The notes under the pieces are model-generated. The model ran no database searches, had not been told where the DNA came from, and saw only the letters and a list, made by a program, of their open reading frames with translations. From Amoebophrya sp. A120 (Eukaryota > Sar > Dinophyceae > Syndiniales > Amoebophryaceae), in NCBI GenBank assembly GCA_905178155.1, contig CAJINV010000001.1, positions 5,985,860-6,049,859 on the forward strand: a stretch of 64,000 nt of DNA, written 5' to 3'. The position numbers and the translations under genes were made by a program. Positions within the stretch are counted from its first letter, which is position 1, and every line of letters begins with the position of its first letter. Positions 45,206-57,300 of the stretch are shown in pieces.

Positions 45206-47694
45206 CATGGAGTTTCCCTCATCGAAGGATCAACAGTGTAGATGTCGTTTTCGTTCTGCTACTACCGTATTGGTACCCAGTAAGTATTGTGCTAGAGGTC
45301 GGTCTACTTTTACCAGTCGGTCCATCTGCTTCAGTGTCACGTCTAGTCACTTCGTTCCATCGCGCAAATGTATGTACATGGACCAATTACAAACTTCAAG
45401 AAAAACTCAAGAAAGCTCGAAACTGCCTTTATATTTGTCCAAGCAGATGACCACAGTATCTGTTGTAAAGATAAAATCTCGTGACGATCCGCTAGAACTG
45501 CAACGAGTGCCAGCTTCCATGTATCAACCGGTAAGAGAAAAAGCAAAAAAAACAAAAAATTCTGTGGCACGTATGCACTTCAATTTGTGCGTCCATTTCT
45601 CAAAACAAACAAAAACTCACAGGAACAGGGCCTGATGATTGCGAGTTCATATACTACATTTCCAAGACGTCTTTGCTTTGTTGTTGCGTGTGCGCCAGAT
45701 TATGATTATGGGTGTGTCTATTACCAACAAGAGATTTGTAGTGCGGTATATAGTTGCGGTTGCCATCGGACATACACAGGATAGCAATTTTAGCATAGCT
45801 ATGTCTCACATAATTTGCCATATCTATGATAGATTCCGCGCTGTGCTTCATAATGTTTTATTTTCCCATCCTGCTTCTCGCTGATACGTACTGTAGTGCC
45901 ACTTTATTCTGTACCTTATCGCGCGTCCACATCGCATTTGACAGAGTGCATTTATTTCAAGATGATTTCCCCGTCCTTGACCTCTCCGCACCGCTACCTG
46001 AGCCACGGGGATTTCGCGTGGTCTGCTGATGGTTTGCGCTGCTTAGATGTCCGTCCGGTTCGGCGTAGGGCGGAGTACACGACCGGGGAAAAAAAAAACC
46101 ACCTACTCGCCGCACCTTGCACTCAGGCGACCAGGCTCGACCACTTCTGGACATGTTGAGGCGTCGACGGGCCTGTCCCCGCCCCCCACGTTGACTCCCG
46201 CGCAGAGGACTACGACGCCGCGGTTCCCACCTCGACGGTGGCCAGCTCGGAGTTTTGCGCTGCTGCTGGTTCCCACCACGATTCGTAACCAGTTTGAGAT
46301 GATTCAGACCTTCCTCGGCCTCGCTTCACCACCAGGTCCCGCCTCCGGATATTTAGCTCCGACGCCCGGCACTATGGCGATTCCGATAGCTCGCGACACC
46401 TCCTCCCGTCCAGTATCGCGGCACGCTCGCGGAAAAGACAGCTTTCCTACACCAATCATCGCGTCCCCGCTGGTGTCGCGCCCCACACCTCGACCTCGGC
46501 GACATTGGTTCTGCCTTCACACCGTGGTGGCCGATCAGACGAGTGGTTACGACGCCGAGGCTGCGCTCACGGCCCGCCTACGACCCCTCCCGCCATGGAG
46601 CCAAATTTGTGCCGATTTCCATCATCCCAGACACACGAGCCGCTTACCGGCCTCTCTCTCGTCTTGCATTTACTGCTTGACGCCCGGTTCCACTAGGGTA
46701 CCCCCCCTTTTTAAGTATTCTATTTCTGTGTGAGCTGTATGTTGATGGAAATGCATCACAAATGCGGTCTACCAATGCCGTGCACGACGCGGCACCGCCC
46801 GATCTCGATTTTATTTTGCCGGTGATGATGACTGACCTTGATGAGTGAAAAATGACGTGAAATAAAAAGTCTGTTAATAGTTCAACTAGTCGATCCTGCG
46901 CCACATTGTATGTAGTCTGTTGAACCGCTCCTTCAGTGGACCACTTGTATGTCTTGTTCCTCCTCGGCCGGTACCGAATCGCTCCTTCGGGAAACCCGAG
47001 CTTCTGCCACCGTGAGACCGCTTCTCTCACTATAGCATTTTTTTTTCAATTTGTATAAACCCTCCCTCGGCCGTTTTAGATTGTATGACCGGCAGTCTAT
47101 CATATCGGCGTCCGTTACCATTTTCATTTTTTGATATTTTGTAGCTTTCACGCAATTGTTACGACTTACCATACCGCACGCACAGCGAGTTCGAGTCTTT
47201 TGGTTATTGTTTTAGTGCTGAGAGAGGTACCTGGGAACCGCTTCTTCCCACGCGAGGTGAGACGCAAATTTAGGCCTCGGCCCCCCGGTTTACCGGACCT
47301 GACCGCCTCGGCGTTGAGAAGCCTCTTTGGACAATCAAAGAATTTTCTGTATCTGTATCTGTATCTGTATTCCAGTCTCGTAATTTTTGATGCCAGGAAG
47401 ACGAGGAGGACGCCCCGTGGAGCACTTAGCTCTCAAAGAATTTTCAAAGGCTGTGGATATATCCAAACTTCACAAGCGTGTTGCCATGTATGTGCTATAT
47501 GAGATAGTTCATTAATATCATTTGAATCCCGCTTTCAGACCAAATTTTTGTTTTCCTATGAATATGGCGTAATGTTGCCGCCGAAGCCGATGTTGATAGT
47601 GACCGCAGAAGGCAGTTAGGGACAGATTGCTGTGCTTATGAGTGTCTGAGTAAAAGACGCATTGTCTATACCTTTACTCCAGTAGTTCCGCCGG
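45206..47694. other. Region downstream of the retrotransposon
   Basis: 45206-45950 is AT-rich without a supported gene. 45960-46720 is GC-rich, with open frames on the + strand (46047-46733) lacking motifs; it may be repeat-derived. 46640-47170 has reverse-strand frames of fairly protein-like composition but no recognised domain. 47347-47370 holds a short tandem repeat. Confidence 0.4.
47347..47370. repeat. Microsatellite (CTGTAT)4
   Basis: Four perfect copies of CTGTAT. Such short tails often mark the 3' end of LINE insertions, but here it lies more than 2 kb from the ORF stop. Confidence 0.85.
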
Positions 47695-50600
47695 ATGTCA
47701 AAAGGAAATCGTCGCCTGTGCGTGCCTCGGGCAGTTTCCCGGCGAATTGCGTCGCCCGCCTGGTTGCGGCTGTATGGTTTTTTTCTGTCTAGTTTGCAAT
47801 TGCATCATCACACGTGCGCTGTTGAGGCCTACACATTCAAGCGCGGCCACCAGGGCACCAGGTCCACCTTTCCTTCGAAACGTCGGCGGGCCCAAGTTTT
47901 GCAGCACAGTATCAATCGGGGTGAACAACATGGGGACCAGCAAACCGGAGCGCTTTTCAAAAAAGTGCGGAAGGTAGGAGAGCAAGAAAAAATGCAGCAG
48001 AACGGGGACGCGGGCACCGGAGATGAAGCCTTTGCGGAGATAACACGGGGACGACAGGATTATCACGCGCAGGAGGGAATAAAGAGCCAAAACCAAAAGA
48101 AAAAGCTTGTTGAACATGATCGGCACCAACAAAATGGCACAGCGTCGCAGCAAGTCGCCAGCCCCAGTGTTAAAGACTACTTTGACGTCGTGGAGAACAA
48201 GCTGTGGCAGTTGCGCCGCAAGGTACAGGAAAGCGCAAACGCCTGCAAAGCTGACCCAGACTACGAGTTCGAGCCCTCGGGCACACCGCCCGCAGATGCA
48301 CAGCTCTTCGGTAAGCTCGGGGAGTGCAATCCGACGGACGCTTGCTTCGCTATGGGAACGAAGAATGCGCGGGTCTCGTACCAGAAGGTCGCTGTCACCG
48401 ACCCCGAAGATTGTCTGTCGCGGGCGAGTATGCAAGGCAAGCGGGGCATCCATCGTGTCGTGTACAAGTTTGAAGTTTGATTTAATTACCATGTAGGTGT
48501 AAACACTACCAAGTCTCGCCAGCGGCAGCGGTATCTGTCAAGTAAGCTGTTGCATTTGCAACTACTTGTGATAGGAAGTACACGGGGTGAAGAATTGGCA
48601 GCACTGGAAAAATACGAGTTATGATACATTGCATGAACTTGAGAGTTTCACACTATGTTGCTTAGTTCTCTGTTGTATCCCAGCCTCGAATACTTGTTGC
48701 AATTTTTGCGATGCTTTTGCCCCGCTATACCTTTTGCTCGGTTGCTTCTTCACGAGTCAAAAAAGACTGCGGAGCAGGACGGCAGCACTAGCACCAAATT
48801 GTTGCGGACGCCAATCACGGAGGACGCGAAAGACGCCACAGGGTCCGATCTGGGCTTCGCAACGGTGGTACTGGAAAAACCGCTCGGCGGCGGTGCCCCC
48901 TTCGTGGCGCGGTGGCCGGTCAGCGACCAGCAGGTGAACACGAACAGCGCCGCGCCGTGGTACGTGAAGACTTTCACGAGCGGGGTTTCCAAGAGCCTGG
49001 TGATCGCCCTGGACCGGTCGGGGTCCATGGGGGAAACCGAATCGTGGGGGGATGCGCGCAAGGCTGCCGCAGCCGTGCTGAACTCCCTCGACGCCACGGA
49101 CCGGTTCTTCCTGATGACGTACCAGCACCCCGTGCAGTTTTCCGCGTTCGAGTTTGTGCACCCCACGGAGGCGCACTTAGAGGCCGCCAACCGCTGGCTG
49201 GAGCTGCAGGTCCCGATCGGGGGAGCGCACGACCGCCCCGACGCAGAGTTTGGAATCGGCACCGCGGTCGCGATCGGCACGCAGGGGGTGGTGCCGAAGG
49301 AGTGGCGCGCGAAGATCCGGGAGACCGTGAAGGACACTGACAACGACGACCGCGAGCTCCCACCGGAGCCGGCGGAGGACGACATCGGGTCAACGACGTC
49401 GTGTCCGCGCGCGGCCCTGAACCGGTGCGAGAAAACAGTCGTGCTGGTGATGTCCGACGAGAACTTTCCGCCAAGCCACCTTGACGACCCCAAATACGGC
49501 AGCTGGCTGCGGGAGGGGCTCCTGGGCGCCACCGCGAAGCTCGCCGAGGGAGAGGACCCCGCGGTGCATTTGAACGTGTACCGGTTCCAGGCCGCGCTCC
49601 GGGACGAAGTGCCCACCGTGGCCGGGCCGTACCAGAGCATCGTCGCCCACTACGACGGCCAGGCGGAGGTGGTCACGGGACACGCGGGCGACCTGGCGGA
49701 ACGCATGGCCCGCTACTGGCGCAAACTGCTAGCCGGCACGGGCGCCGGCGCGGCGCGGGTGGTTTGGACCGCGCACGAGGACGCGGAAGGCCGCCACCTC
49801 ACCGCGTGCGTGCCGTTGGCAAGTGACTACTTCGCTGCTCCCGCCGACCCGACGATGTCCTCGGCGGGGGGACCGCTTCCCCCCGGATTGGTGTGCGTCG
49901 ATCCCCGGGCCGTGCTGTCTCTCAGCATGGTGCAGCTGCAGTGCCAGGACGGGTTCGCGGAGGAGCTTTCGAAACGGCTGACCGGCGGCGGGGCGTGCGA
50001 CGTGCGGGAGCAAAAGGAGCGTCGCGAGCGGTACTGCAAAAATCTGTCGGCGGCGCTGGCGGAGGAGAAAAGCTATCTGACGCAGGTGTACGATTTTCTG
50101 ATCAGCATGAAGGATCTCGAGTGGTCCGCGAAAACGTTGTCCGAGGCCATGGCGAGTGCGCTCACGCTGGTACCGTGCTACGGCTGCGACGTGGACACTG
50201 AGACGACCGCGGAGATGGACGAGCAACTGCAGCAGCACGCGTCGCAGCCGGGAGAAGTCTTTTACTACACACGCTCCTGCCCGGAGGCGAGCACGGGGCA
50301 GTGCTCGGAGCGGCTGGAAGTGGAATGGCGGAAATCATATCCGAGCCCCGACCTGTACAACGAGAGAGTGAACGGCACTTCCGGAGATCTTCATGGGGCG
50401 ATGTCGGCTGAACACGACGTCAACCACATCCTACCCCAGGTAACGACCCTTCCGGGAAATCAGACGTGCGAAAAATCGCGGCCACCCGTGCCGCCACTGG
50501 TGCCTAATGTGGAGGTGAACGACGAGCTGGAAAAAATCGACGTGAACTGGGACGACACGTACAAAGAGGAGCCAGTGGAGAAGGATTCTCCTGTTCCTTC

Positions 50601-52992
50601 CGACGAGCACGACGATTCCGATTTGTGGGCCCGGATTCTTGCGGGCCTCGCGCTGCTGTTCGCGCTTTTGCTGCTGCTGTTGGCGTTCTTGTGCCCTCGG
50701 AACAACGACCAGGAAGACGACCCGGACCTAGCCTCGGGCGGTAAGGCGGACCGCGGTGGTGGAGACGACAAGAAGGTGCGACAGTCCTTGTCTCCCGCCG
50801 CGGCGGATCGATTGAGCAAGGGCGAGGGCAATCCTCGTGCGTCGTTGGTCGGGGAGGCGCTCGCGTACGACTTTGGCGTTGTGGAGACCGCACTTTTGAC
50901 GGCGGGCCTCTCCCGGGGCTTTGCCAAAAAGCTGGCCGAGCAAATCACCGACCGAGCGGTGGAGGAGGAGGCGGAGCTGCTGAAGCCGGAGGACGAGAAG
51001 GATTTGGCGATCCTGGCCCGACTAGGCCTGGACTTCGGCGAGCCGGAGGAGGTAGGCCGGTTTCGCGGGTTTCTGGCGGCGGTCGCCAACGCACAGGCAG
51101 CGCGTTCCCGGCCGGAGCCAACCCTGCGGGCGTGCCCGCTGGAGGAGGCGCGCGCCCGCTTCCTGACGGCGGGATTCTCGGAGGAGACGGCCGGCTTTCT
51201 CGCGGCGTCCATGGGAAAGAAAGCCCGGGAGGCCGAGGTCGCCCTGGCGCTCTCGGCGGAAGAGAAAAAGGAGCTGCGCGCGGAGGGGCGGGACCTGGAG
51301 CTTCTCGGCGAAGTGGAACGGACACAGGGGTTTTATGGCTTCGCGTACCACCCGGGAAAGGGGAAAAAACCGCACGGCCGGATGGAGGCGTGCACCGTGG
51401 ACGAGGCCCTGGACCGGCTCCTGGAGAAGGGATTTTCGGACGACGCCGCGAACTACCTGGCGAAAACCTTCGTGAAGAAAACCGAGGCGGTAGAGACCGG
51501 GCTTTCGCTCTCCGCGGACGACCGGCGCGAGCTTGGTGCCCAGGGGAAAGACTTGAAGCTACTCGACAAGCTCGAGCGAGCCCATGCGTTCGCGGGGTTC
51601 GTTTATGTTCACGAGTACACAACATCAACAAAAGGCGAGAAGAGCCCGACCGTGCAGACGCTCACGGTGGAGCAGGCCCGGGACCGGTTTCTGGACGCCG
51701 GCTTCTCCAAGAAGGTTGCCGGTCTGCTCGCGAAGAAACTGGTGGCGAAAGCGGCCAAAAAGGGGCTAAATCTCGTGCTTTCGGCAGCCGAGCGGGAGGC
51801 CCTCGGTGCGGAGGGGCGCGACCTCGACATTCTCGCGGACATGGAGCGAACGCAGGGGTGGGCGGGCATCGCGTACAAGCAAGGGCAGAGGGGCCCGCCG
51901 GCGGTGGAGGTGTGCACGGAGGAGGAGATGCGTACCCGCCTGGTGCAGGCCGGATTCACCGAGAAGACCGCGGGCGTGTTGGCCGTTAAACTGGCGGAGA
52001 AGGCCCGAAAAGTGGACCTGTCGCTGTCCGCGAAAGAGCAGGCGCAGGTGCTAGGCAAAACGGCCCGAACGCGGGACCGGATGTTGATGGCCCAGCTCGA
52101 GCGGGACGACTGGCTGGGCTTTGCTTACGCGGTCGAGGCACCCCCGGCAATCGATCTGGGCGCAATCGCCGAGCCTGCGTTCGGCGGGACCGAACACGCG
52201 CTTGCGGTTTCGTTCTTCAAGAAGATGATGCCGCCCCGGAAGGTCCGTGCCGGCGGCAAAGAGAAGAGTGCACGACGAGAGACAAAGAAGAGCGCACAGA
52301 TGACTTCGTCAGTCAAAAGGATGAGTGGAATCAAACTGCAGGAGACTACTTCCGGCGGGAAGGACACCAGCAGTTCTGCGGGAGAAGATGGGGAAGACGC
52401 ACCGCACGGAGGCAAGAAGAGTGGCAAGGCCACAGCATCCAAAAAAAGCGGGAAGCAAGGAACTTCCAGCGAAAATAAGGACACCGCGACCAGTTCTGCG
52501 GAAGAAGATGAGGAACAAGCCCCACGAGCAGGTAAGAAGAGTGCCAAGGCCACCTCATCCAAAAAAGGCGGAGGCAGAGCAAACAAACAGGCGGCAGCGC
52601 TGCCGCCCGGACTGCTCGGCAAGGCGGAGGAGGCGCTGCAGGCCATCGGGTTTACGCGTCGGCAGGCAGCCGTGCTCGGGCAAAAAATTGCCGGCACCGC
52701 GGAAGACGCGCTCGGGTCCGACGCCTTTTTGCTGACGGAAGACGAGAAGCGTGTTGCGACGGATGGCTTGAGCGGGGCCACTATCCATGACTTGGAGGAC
52801 TTGGTTGCCGAGCTGGTCCACCAAAAAGCGGATTTTTTCAAAGAGTACCTTGAAAACGCGGACGGCAACATCACTTCGGGCCAAGATAAATCGGCAGAAC
52901 CGCTCTCCCTTCTGGCAGACACCGTTTTAGACCCCAACAAAAAGACGAAGGGGAAACCAAAGAAGCGCGCCGGCGCGGCGGCAAAAAAATAG
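47695..52992 (+). CDS. VWA receptor-like membrane protein 3 (compact; one A and four B repeats)
   Basis: Two exons, 47695-~48428 and ~48739-52992. ATG 47695 leads to a hydrophobic segment (WLRLYGFFLSSLQL) and CAVEAYTF at about 47815-47835, the likely signal-peptide end and family motif. A Lys/Gln-rich region and a conserved pre-VWA part (VSYQKVAV...CLSRA) follow. The joint to ARLLLHESKKT matches IADLFLRES of paralog 4. VWA: APWYVKTFTSGVSKSLVIALDRSGSM (DxSxS at about 49010-49025), TYQHPVQFSAFEFVH, RPDAEFGIGTA, VLVMSDENF. There is no EGF-like or complement-control-like module; a short acidic stalk leads to one membrane helix (about 50635-50700). The cytosolic part has one type-A repeat, four type-B repeats, AIDLGAI...FKKMMPPRK, a Ser/Lys linker with two related ~50-residue units, module C (LPPGLLGKAEEALQAIGFTRRQA), PLSLLA and a Lys-rich end. 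It is the least interrupted paralog besides the first. Confidence 0.75.
48429..48738 (+). other. Intron of VWA protein 3, non-canonical limits
   Basis: Frame and homology are lost after CLSRA and resume at ARLLLHES. No AG lies near the right limit and no clear inverted-repeat arms are seen, so the ends were set from the paralog alignment only. Confidence 0.5.
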
Positions 52993-54384
52993 GATTAAGT
53001 AGCAGAGCCAGAGCGTCAACGTAGTTTAGTACTCCACTACGGAACTAGAAAGTAAGGTGTGCTTCAAATAGAAACTCGCATTTTCACCCCCAGGAGGTGT
53101 CCTGTCAGCGCCTGGCCAGAATGAAAAAAAATAAGTGAGTAGTTACTACCTAGATTCTCACTTGATAGGCCACTCAATCTCGATACGAATACTACTTGTA
53201 AGATCGTACTAACACTTCCGTGTAGCAGTACCAGCGGCACTCCTCACCCCTGTAATTGGATAGGCATGGTGTGAGGCTCAAGATGACGGTTACTGTTGCA
53301 TTTGTTTTTCCCTTGCACTCGCTCTTCTCGGGTTGACGACTCACTACAAAAAGTCGAAGCGATGGAGATGTTGTAGTGGTAGCCGCGGTTGATCAAATCT
53401 GAAAGTGCCAAATTTAATACCTCAGAGGCAAGGAGAACAAAAGCTGTATAATCCCGACCGTTTTTATTGATTAGCAAGAAGAAAGTCGAAGTGGAGGTCT
53501 ACGTCCAGGAGGATCAAAGAAAAGAGACGGACCACCAAGATCCGTGTCACCGCAGGTGTTTGTGTTTCCCGTCGAGAGGAGGACCAATTAACTTACACTT
53601 TAAACGTAAAGTCAACAAGTACCGAGGTGGTTCTGGTCCTCCATGTCTAGGTAGATGAAGTACGCAGCGCGTCTTTGATTCGGTCCTATTTGCACCTAGC
53701 TGTAGCTTTCCATAGTTTGCATTCGTGCTTCTGCTTTTGGTGTTGTTTTTCTGATCGCGATTTCGTCCTCGTGCACCTGCCAACTCCGTTCCACACGCTT
53801 GTCGTACGTACCGTCGTCTTGATCGTCGTGTTGATCGTCGTGTTAAATTACATCGTGTTGCCTTCTGTGATAGTAATTCCAATTTCGTGCTGGTGCTTCC
53901 GGATCCGGACATCTTTCTGCGCGTCCACTGATGAAGTTGTCTGAACTTGATGGCTGCCCAGGAATAATATTCTCTCCCTAAGTAGTACTTACTATCCTCC
54001 ACTTCTAGAGACAATTACAGTTTCATCCCTAACCCCTTAAAGGTAGTCGATGCATCGTTCCAAGCATCATGTCTGTATAGGTGAAAGTATTTGAAATAAA
54101 AAACAAGTATGTCTTCTCGTTCTGTGCTCTATTGAAGGATTTTGGCTACCGACTTCCCCGGATTCCACTGTTGGTCTTACTGTTCGAAACAAAGAAAAAA
54201 AGAGTAGTGCGCTCACTGCCTTGTGGTACGAACGTATTTAGTAAGTAAAACTAATACACGCACACATCACTAGCACTACTCAGCTGCAGTGCCAGGGAGC
54301 TGCCTCTTCAGAAGCACCGACGGCCGCCAGGACGATCATCGCCACTCTGGGAGATTCCGCTGCGACCTGGTTTTACCGAAACCG
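52993..54384. other. Intergenic spacer
   Basis: No supported gene. The most convincing open frame (53547-54014, reverse) is Arg/Thr-rich without motifs. A frame opens at 54289 and runs into the next gene, but the better start is at 54385. Confidence 0.4.
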
Positions 54385-57300
54385 ATGATGTCTTTATCTA
54401 GCCTCATTTGTTTGGTAGCTGTCGCTGTTCACCTGGGCGGTGGTTCTCTATGGGTCTTCGATTTTTTTGTTGATCAGAGCCGGACGAGGACGAGGTTTGC
54501 GAGTGTTGCGGCCTACACGTTTCACGTTGCAAACACGAGAAATATGCGATCGTCCGAGCCGCGGCTCGGGAAGGTTGGCCATAAGAAGGGTGACAACCTG
54601 CGTCATGATGTTTCCGGGCCAGTCTCCATTTTTCAAAAAGGCAAGCGGCGAAAGCAGGCTGAGCGACAGCAGCGGAAGACGACTCTGAAACCGGCACCGC
54701 AGGGGCGCCGAACAGAAAAACGTCTCCGTGCTCAAGATGTGGAGGAGGTGCTTGCCCGTCGTCTGGACTCCGCAGCCGCGGAAGGTATCAGACTTGACAA
54801 CTTGGCCCGCTGCTGCCTCCTTCGGGGTATCAACAGGCAATTATGTTGCATGAGAGCAGGAAATTTCAATTTTCAATTTATTTAGACCACTATGTTGTCT
54901 TGCAAAGCAAATTGAACGAAACGCAAGACGGGGCCTACGCCTACGTGGCTCGTTTCTAGTCGGCTTGCATGAAAGATCGTTGTGCAATAGATAAGCAAAG
55001 CGACCCACACACGTTGCTTCCATTGCTATCTATATCAATTTTGGTTCGAAGTGATTCATTGGGGGGGATGAGGGCCGGGATTTGTCAAACAGTATAGAGT
55101 ACGAGGAAGGACTGGACATGGACAAACGCAGGTCCCGAGAGAGCTTTCTTGAGCAAAAACAAGGGCTAGACGATCTTGACGAAGCGCAGGCAACAGCGAT
55201 GCCAGTAATGGCAACGAAAGACACAAGGAACACGAAGCCGCAATCCGGTTCAGCGTTCATCGCACAGGAAATACAGCGGGGTCGGACTGGGACGACCGTA
55301 AATGAGCGGATGAAGGCCACAGAGACAGAAGGATCAGGAAAAACCGGCACGAGGAGGACCCGCGCGGCCAGTGGTGCCACCCCTGTGGCGGATTTCCTTG
55401 CACAGGTCGAGAGTAATCTGAAGGGTTTACGGGACAAAATCGTCGAGGAAGTCGCAACACAGTGCGCGGAGGATTCAAGTGAGGACTTTGAATTTGATGG
55501 TATAGCATCGAGTTTGGAAAATCTGGGTGAATGTGGGAGTGACCAATCCTGTTTCGAGATCAAGAACGGTGTTCAAGTAAGCTACAGTCATGTGGGCGTG
55601 CAGAATGCAGCAGCCAGTGGGGCAAACACGAAAAAGTACTGTCTGCAGCGGGGAATTGCGGACCTTTTTCTGCGGGAGTCGCGAAGCACAGCGAGTGGAA
55701 AGCTGCTGAGGAGCCCCATCACAAATGCGAACAAGGACGAGCCAAGCGCTGATTTGGGGTTTGCATCCGTCGTGCTGGAGCCGATTGCGGCCGGTTCGGC
55801 AAACGACCAGGTGATGGTCCGTTGGCCGCTCAGCAGCCACGCGCCTGACATGACCAGCGCTCCGTGGTACGTGCGCACGCTGACCCGCGGGGTTACGAAA
55901 AACGTGTTGATTGCGCTGGATCGGTCCGGATCCATGGACAGCACAGACTCCTGGGGGCACGCGGAAACTGCTGCCAGGCGCGTGCTGGAATCCCTGGGAG
56001 TCACGGATCGCTTTCTAGTGATGACCTACCAACATCCCGTGCAATTTTCTGCGTTTGAGTTTGTGCACGCGACCCAGGAGCATGTCGACGCCGCAAAACA
56101 ATGGCTGGCTGGCATTGTACCAGGCCTCGGGGCTGGTACTGTTGCGGCGAGCGATGATGTTAATGGCGAGGCGCACTCCCGGCCCGACGCGGAATATGGG
56201 ATAGGAGCGGCTATCGTAGTGGGGACGTTGGGTGTGGTCCCGGATTCGTGGCAACAGAAAATCAAGAACAGTGTTGCGGTCGGCCAAGCGGAACGGCAGG
56301 CGGCTTCCCTTGATGTGCCCCCCCACAGGATCGACCTGCCGCCATTTCCGGTGCCACTGACAGACCAGGTGGGTGACTGTCGGCGTGCTGTGGCTACAAG
56401 TTGCGAGGAGACTCTAGTCTTGCTCATGACGGACGAAAACTTTTCCTCCACACAATACAACCATAAATTTGGCAAGTGGTTAAGCCATCTCCTTGGTGCG
56501 ACTACGACAGTGGATCTGGACAGCGGTGCTGACACAACACCAGATTCCCCCGCCGTCCGGATGAACATATACCGTTTCGATACATCACAGTTCGGCACGC
56601 CCTCTGTGGACGGTCCGTTCCAAGCTATTCAGTGCAAAAAAGATATTTGTATCTAAGATCGAAATAGTAATAGTAGGAGGTAAGTCTAAGTGCAAGAACA
56701 ACGCTATGGAAAAAAAAGGCTTCGCTTTCGCTAGCATGACGAGGGCCCGATGTCCGGTATGTATTTAAGTACATAGTTCGAATGCAGCGAAGATGTTGAC
56801 GGATAAGATCGGATCAGCGAGGCCATTTGCGTTTTATTTCCCTGGTCATTATTTGGAAGGACGCTGCTGCTGCGAGACCTAGTTCGGCAGGCAACAAACA
56901 AGGTAGCTAAAGCGAAAATTGGTATTTCGATCTAGATTCAGAGACGTGCGCATTTGATAAGAGACATTGTCGAGCAGTTCCATGGTGAGGCAGAGGTTGT
57001 ACAAAGACAAGGAGATTTACTCGGGGAGCGCATGGCGACCTACTGGCGAAACCTGATTTCGCAAGGCGAAGATAGCGGGGTTGTGTGGACTTCGCACGAG
57101 GATGAAGTCGAAGGCTACCACCTCACAGCTTGCGCACAACTGAATGTTTTCAATGGAGCGTTACGTGGCGTGGTATGTGTGGATCCTCGAGCAGCGCTTT
57201 CGCTAAGCCTCCAACAGCTGCACTGCATGGACGATTTTGCGGATGCAATGAGTGAAAAATTGTCTAGCACCGCCTGCAGTATTGCAACGCAGGCCACGAC

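Noticed and set aside
46047-46733. 228-codon frame downstream of the retrotransposon
   Set aside because: Pro/Arg/Thr-rich with no motif; more likely GC-rich repeat or UTR sequence.
46644-47172. Reverse-strand frames that look somewhat protein-like
   Set aside because: No domain recognised, no start or splice context, and no homology to the other genes; too weak to annotate.
54289-54384. Upstream ATG extending VWA protein 4
   Set aside because: The ATG at 54385 is followed directly by a signal-like hydrophobic stretch, as in the paralogs; the upstream extension is polar and lacks support.
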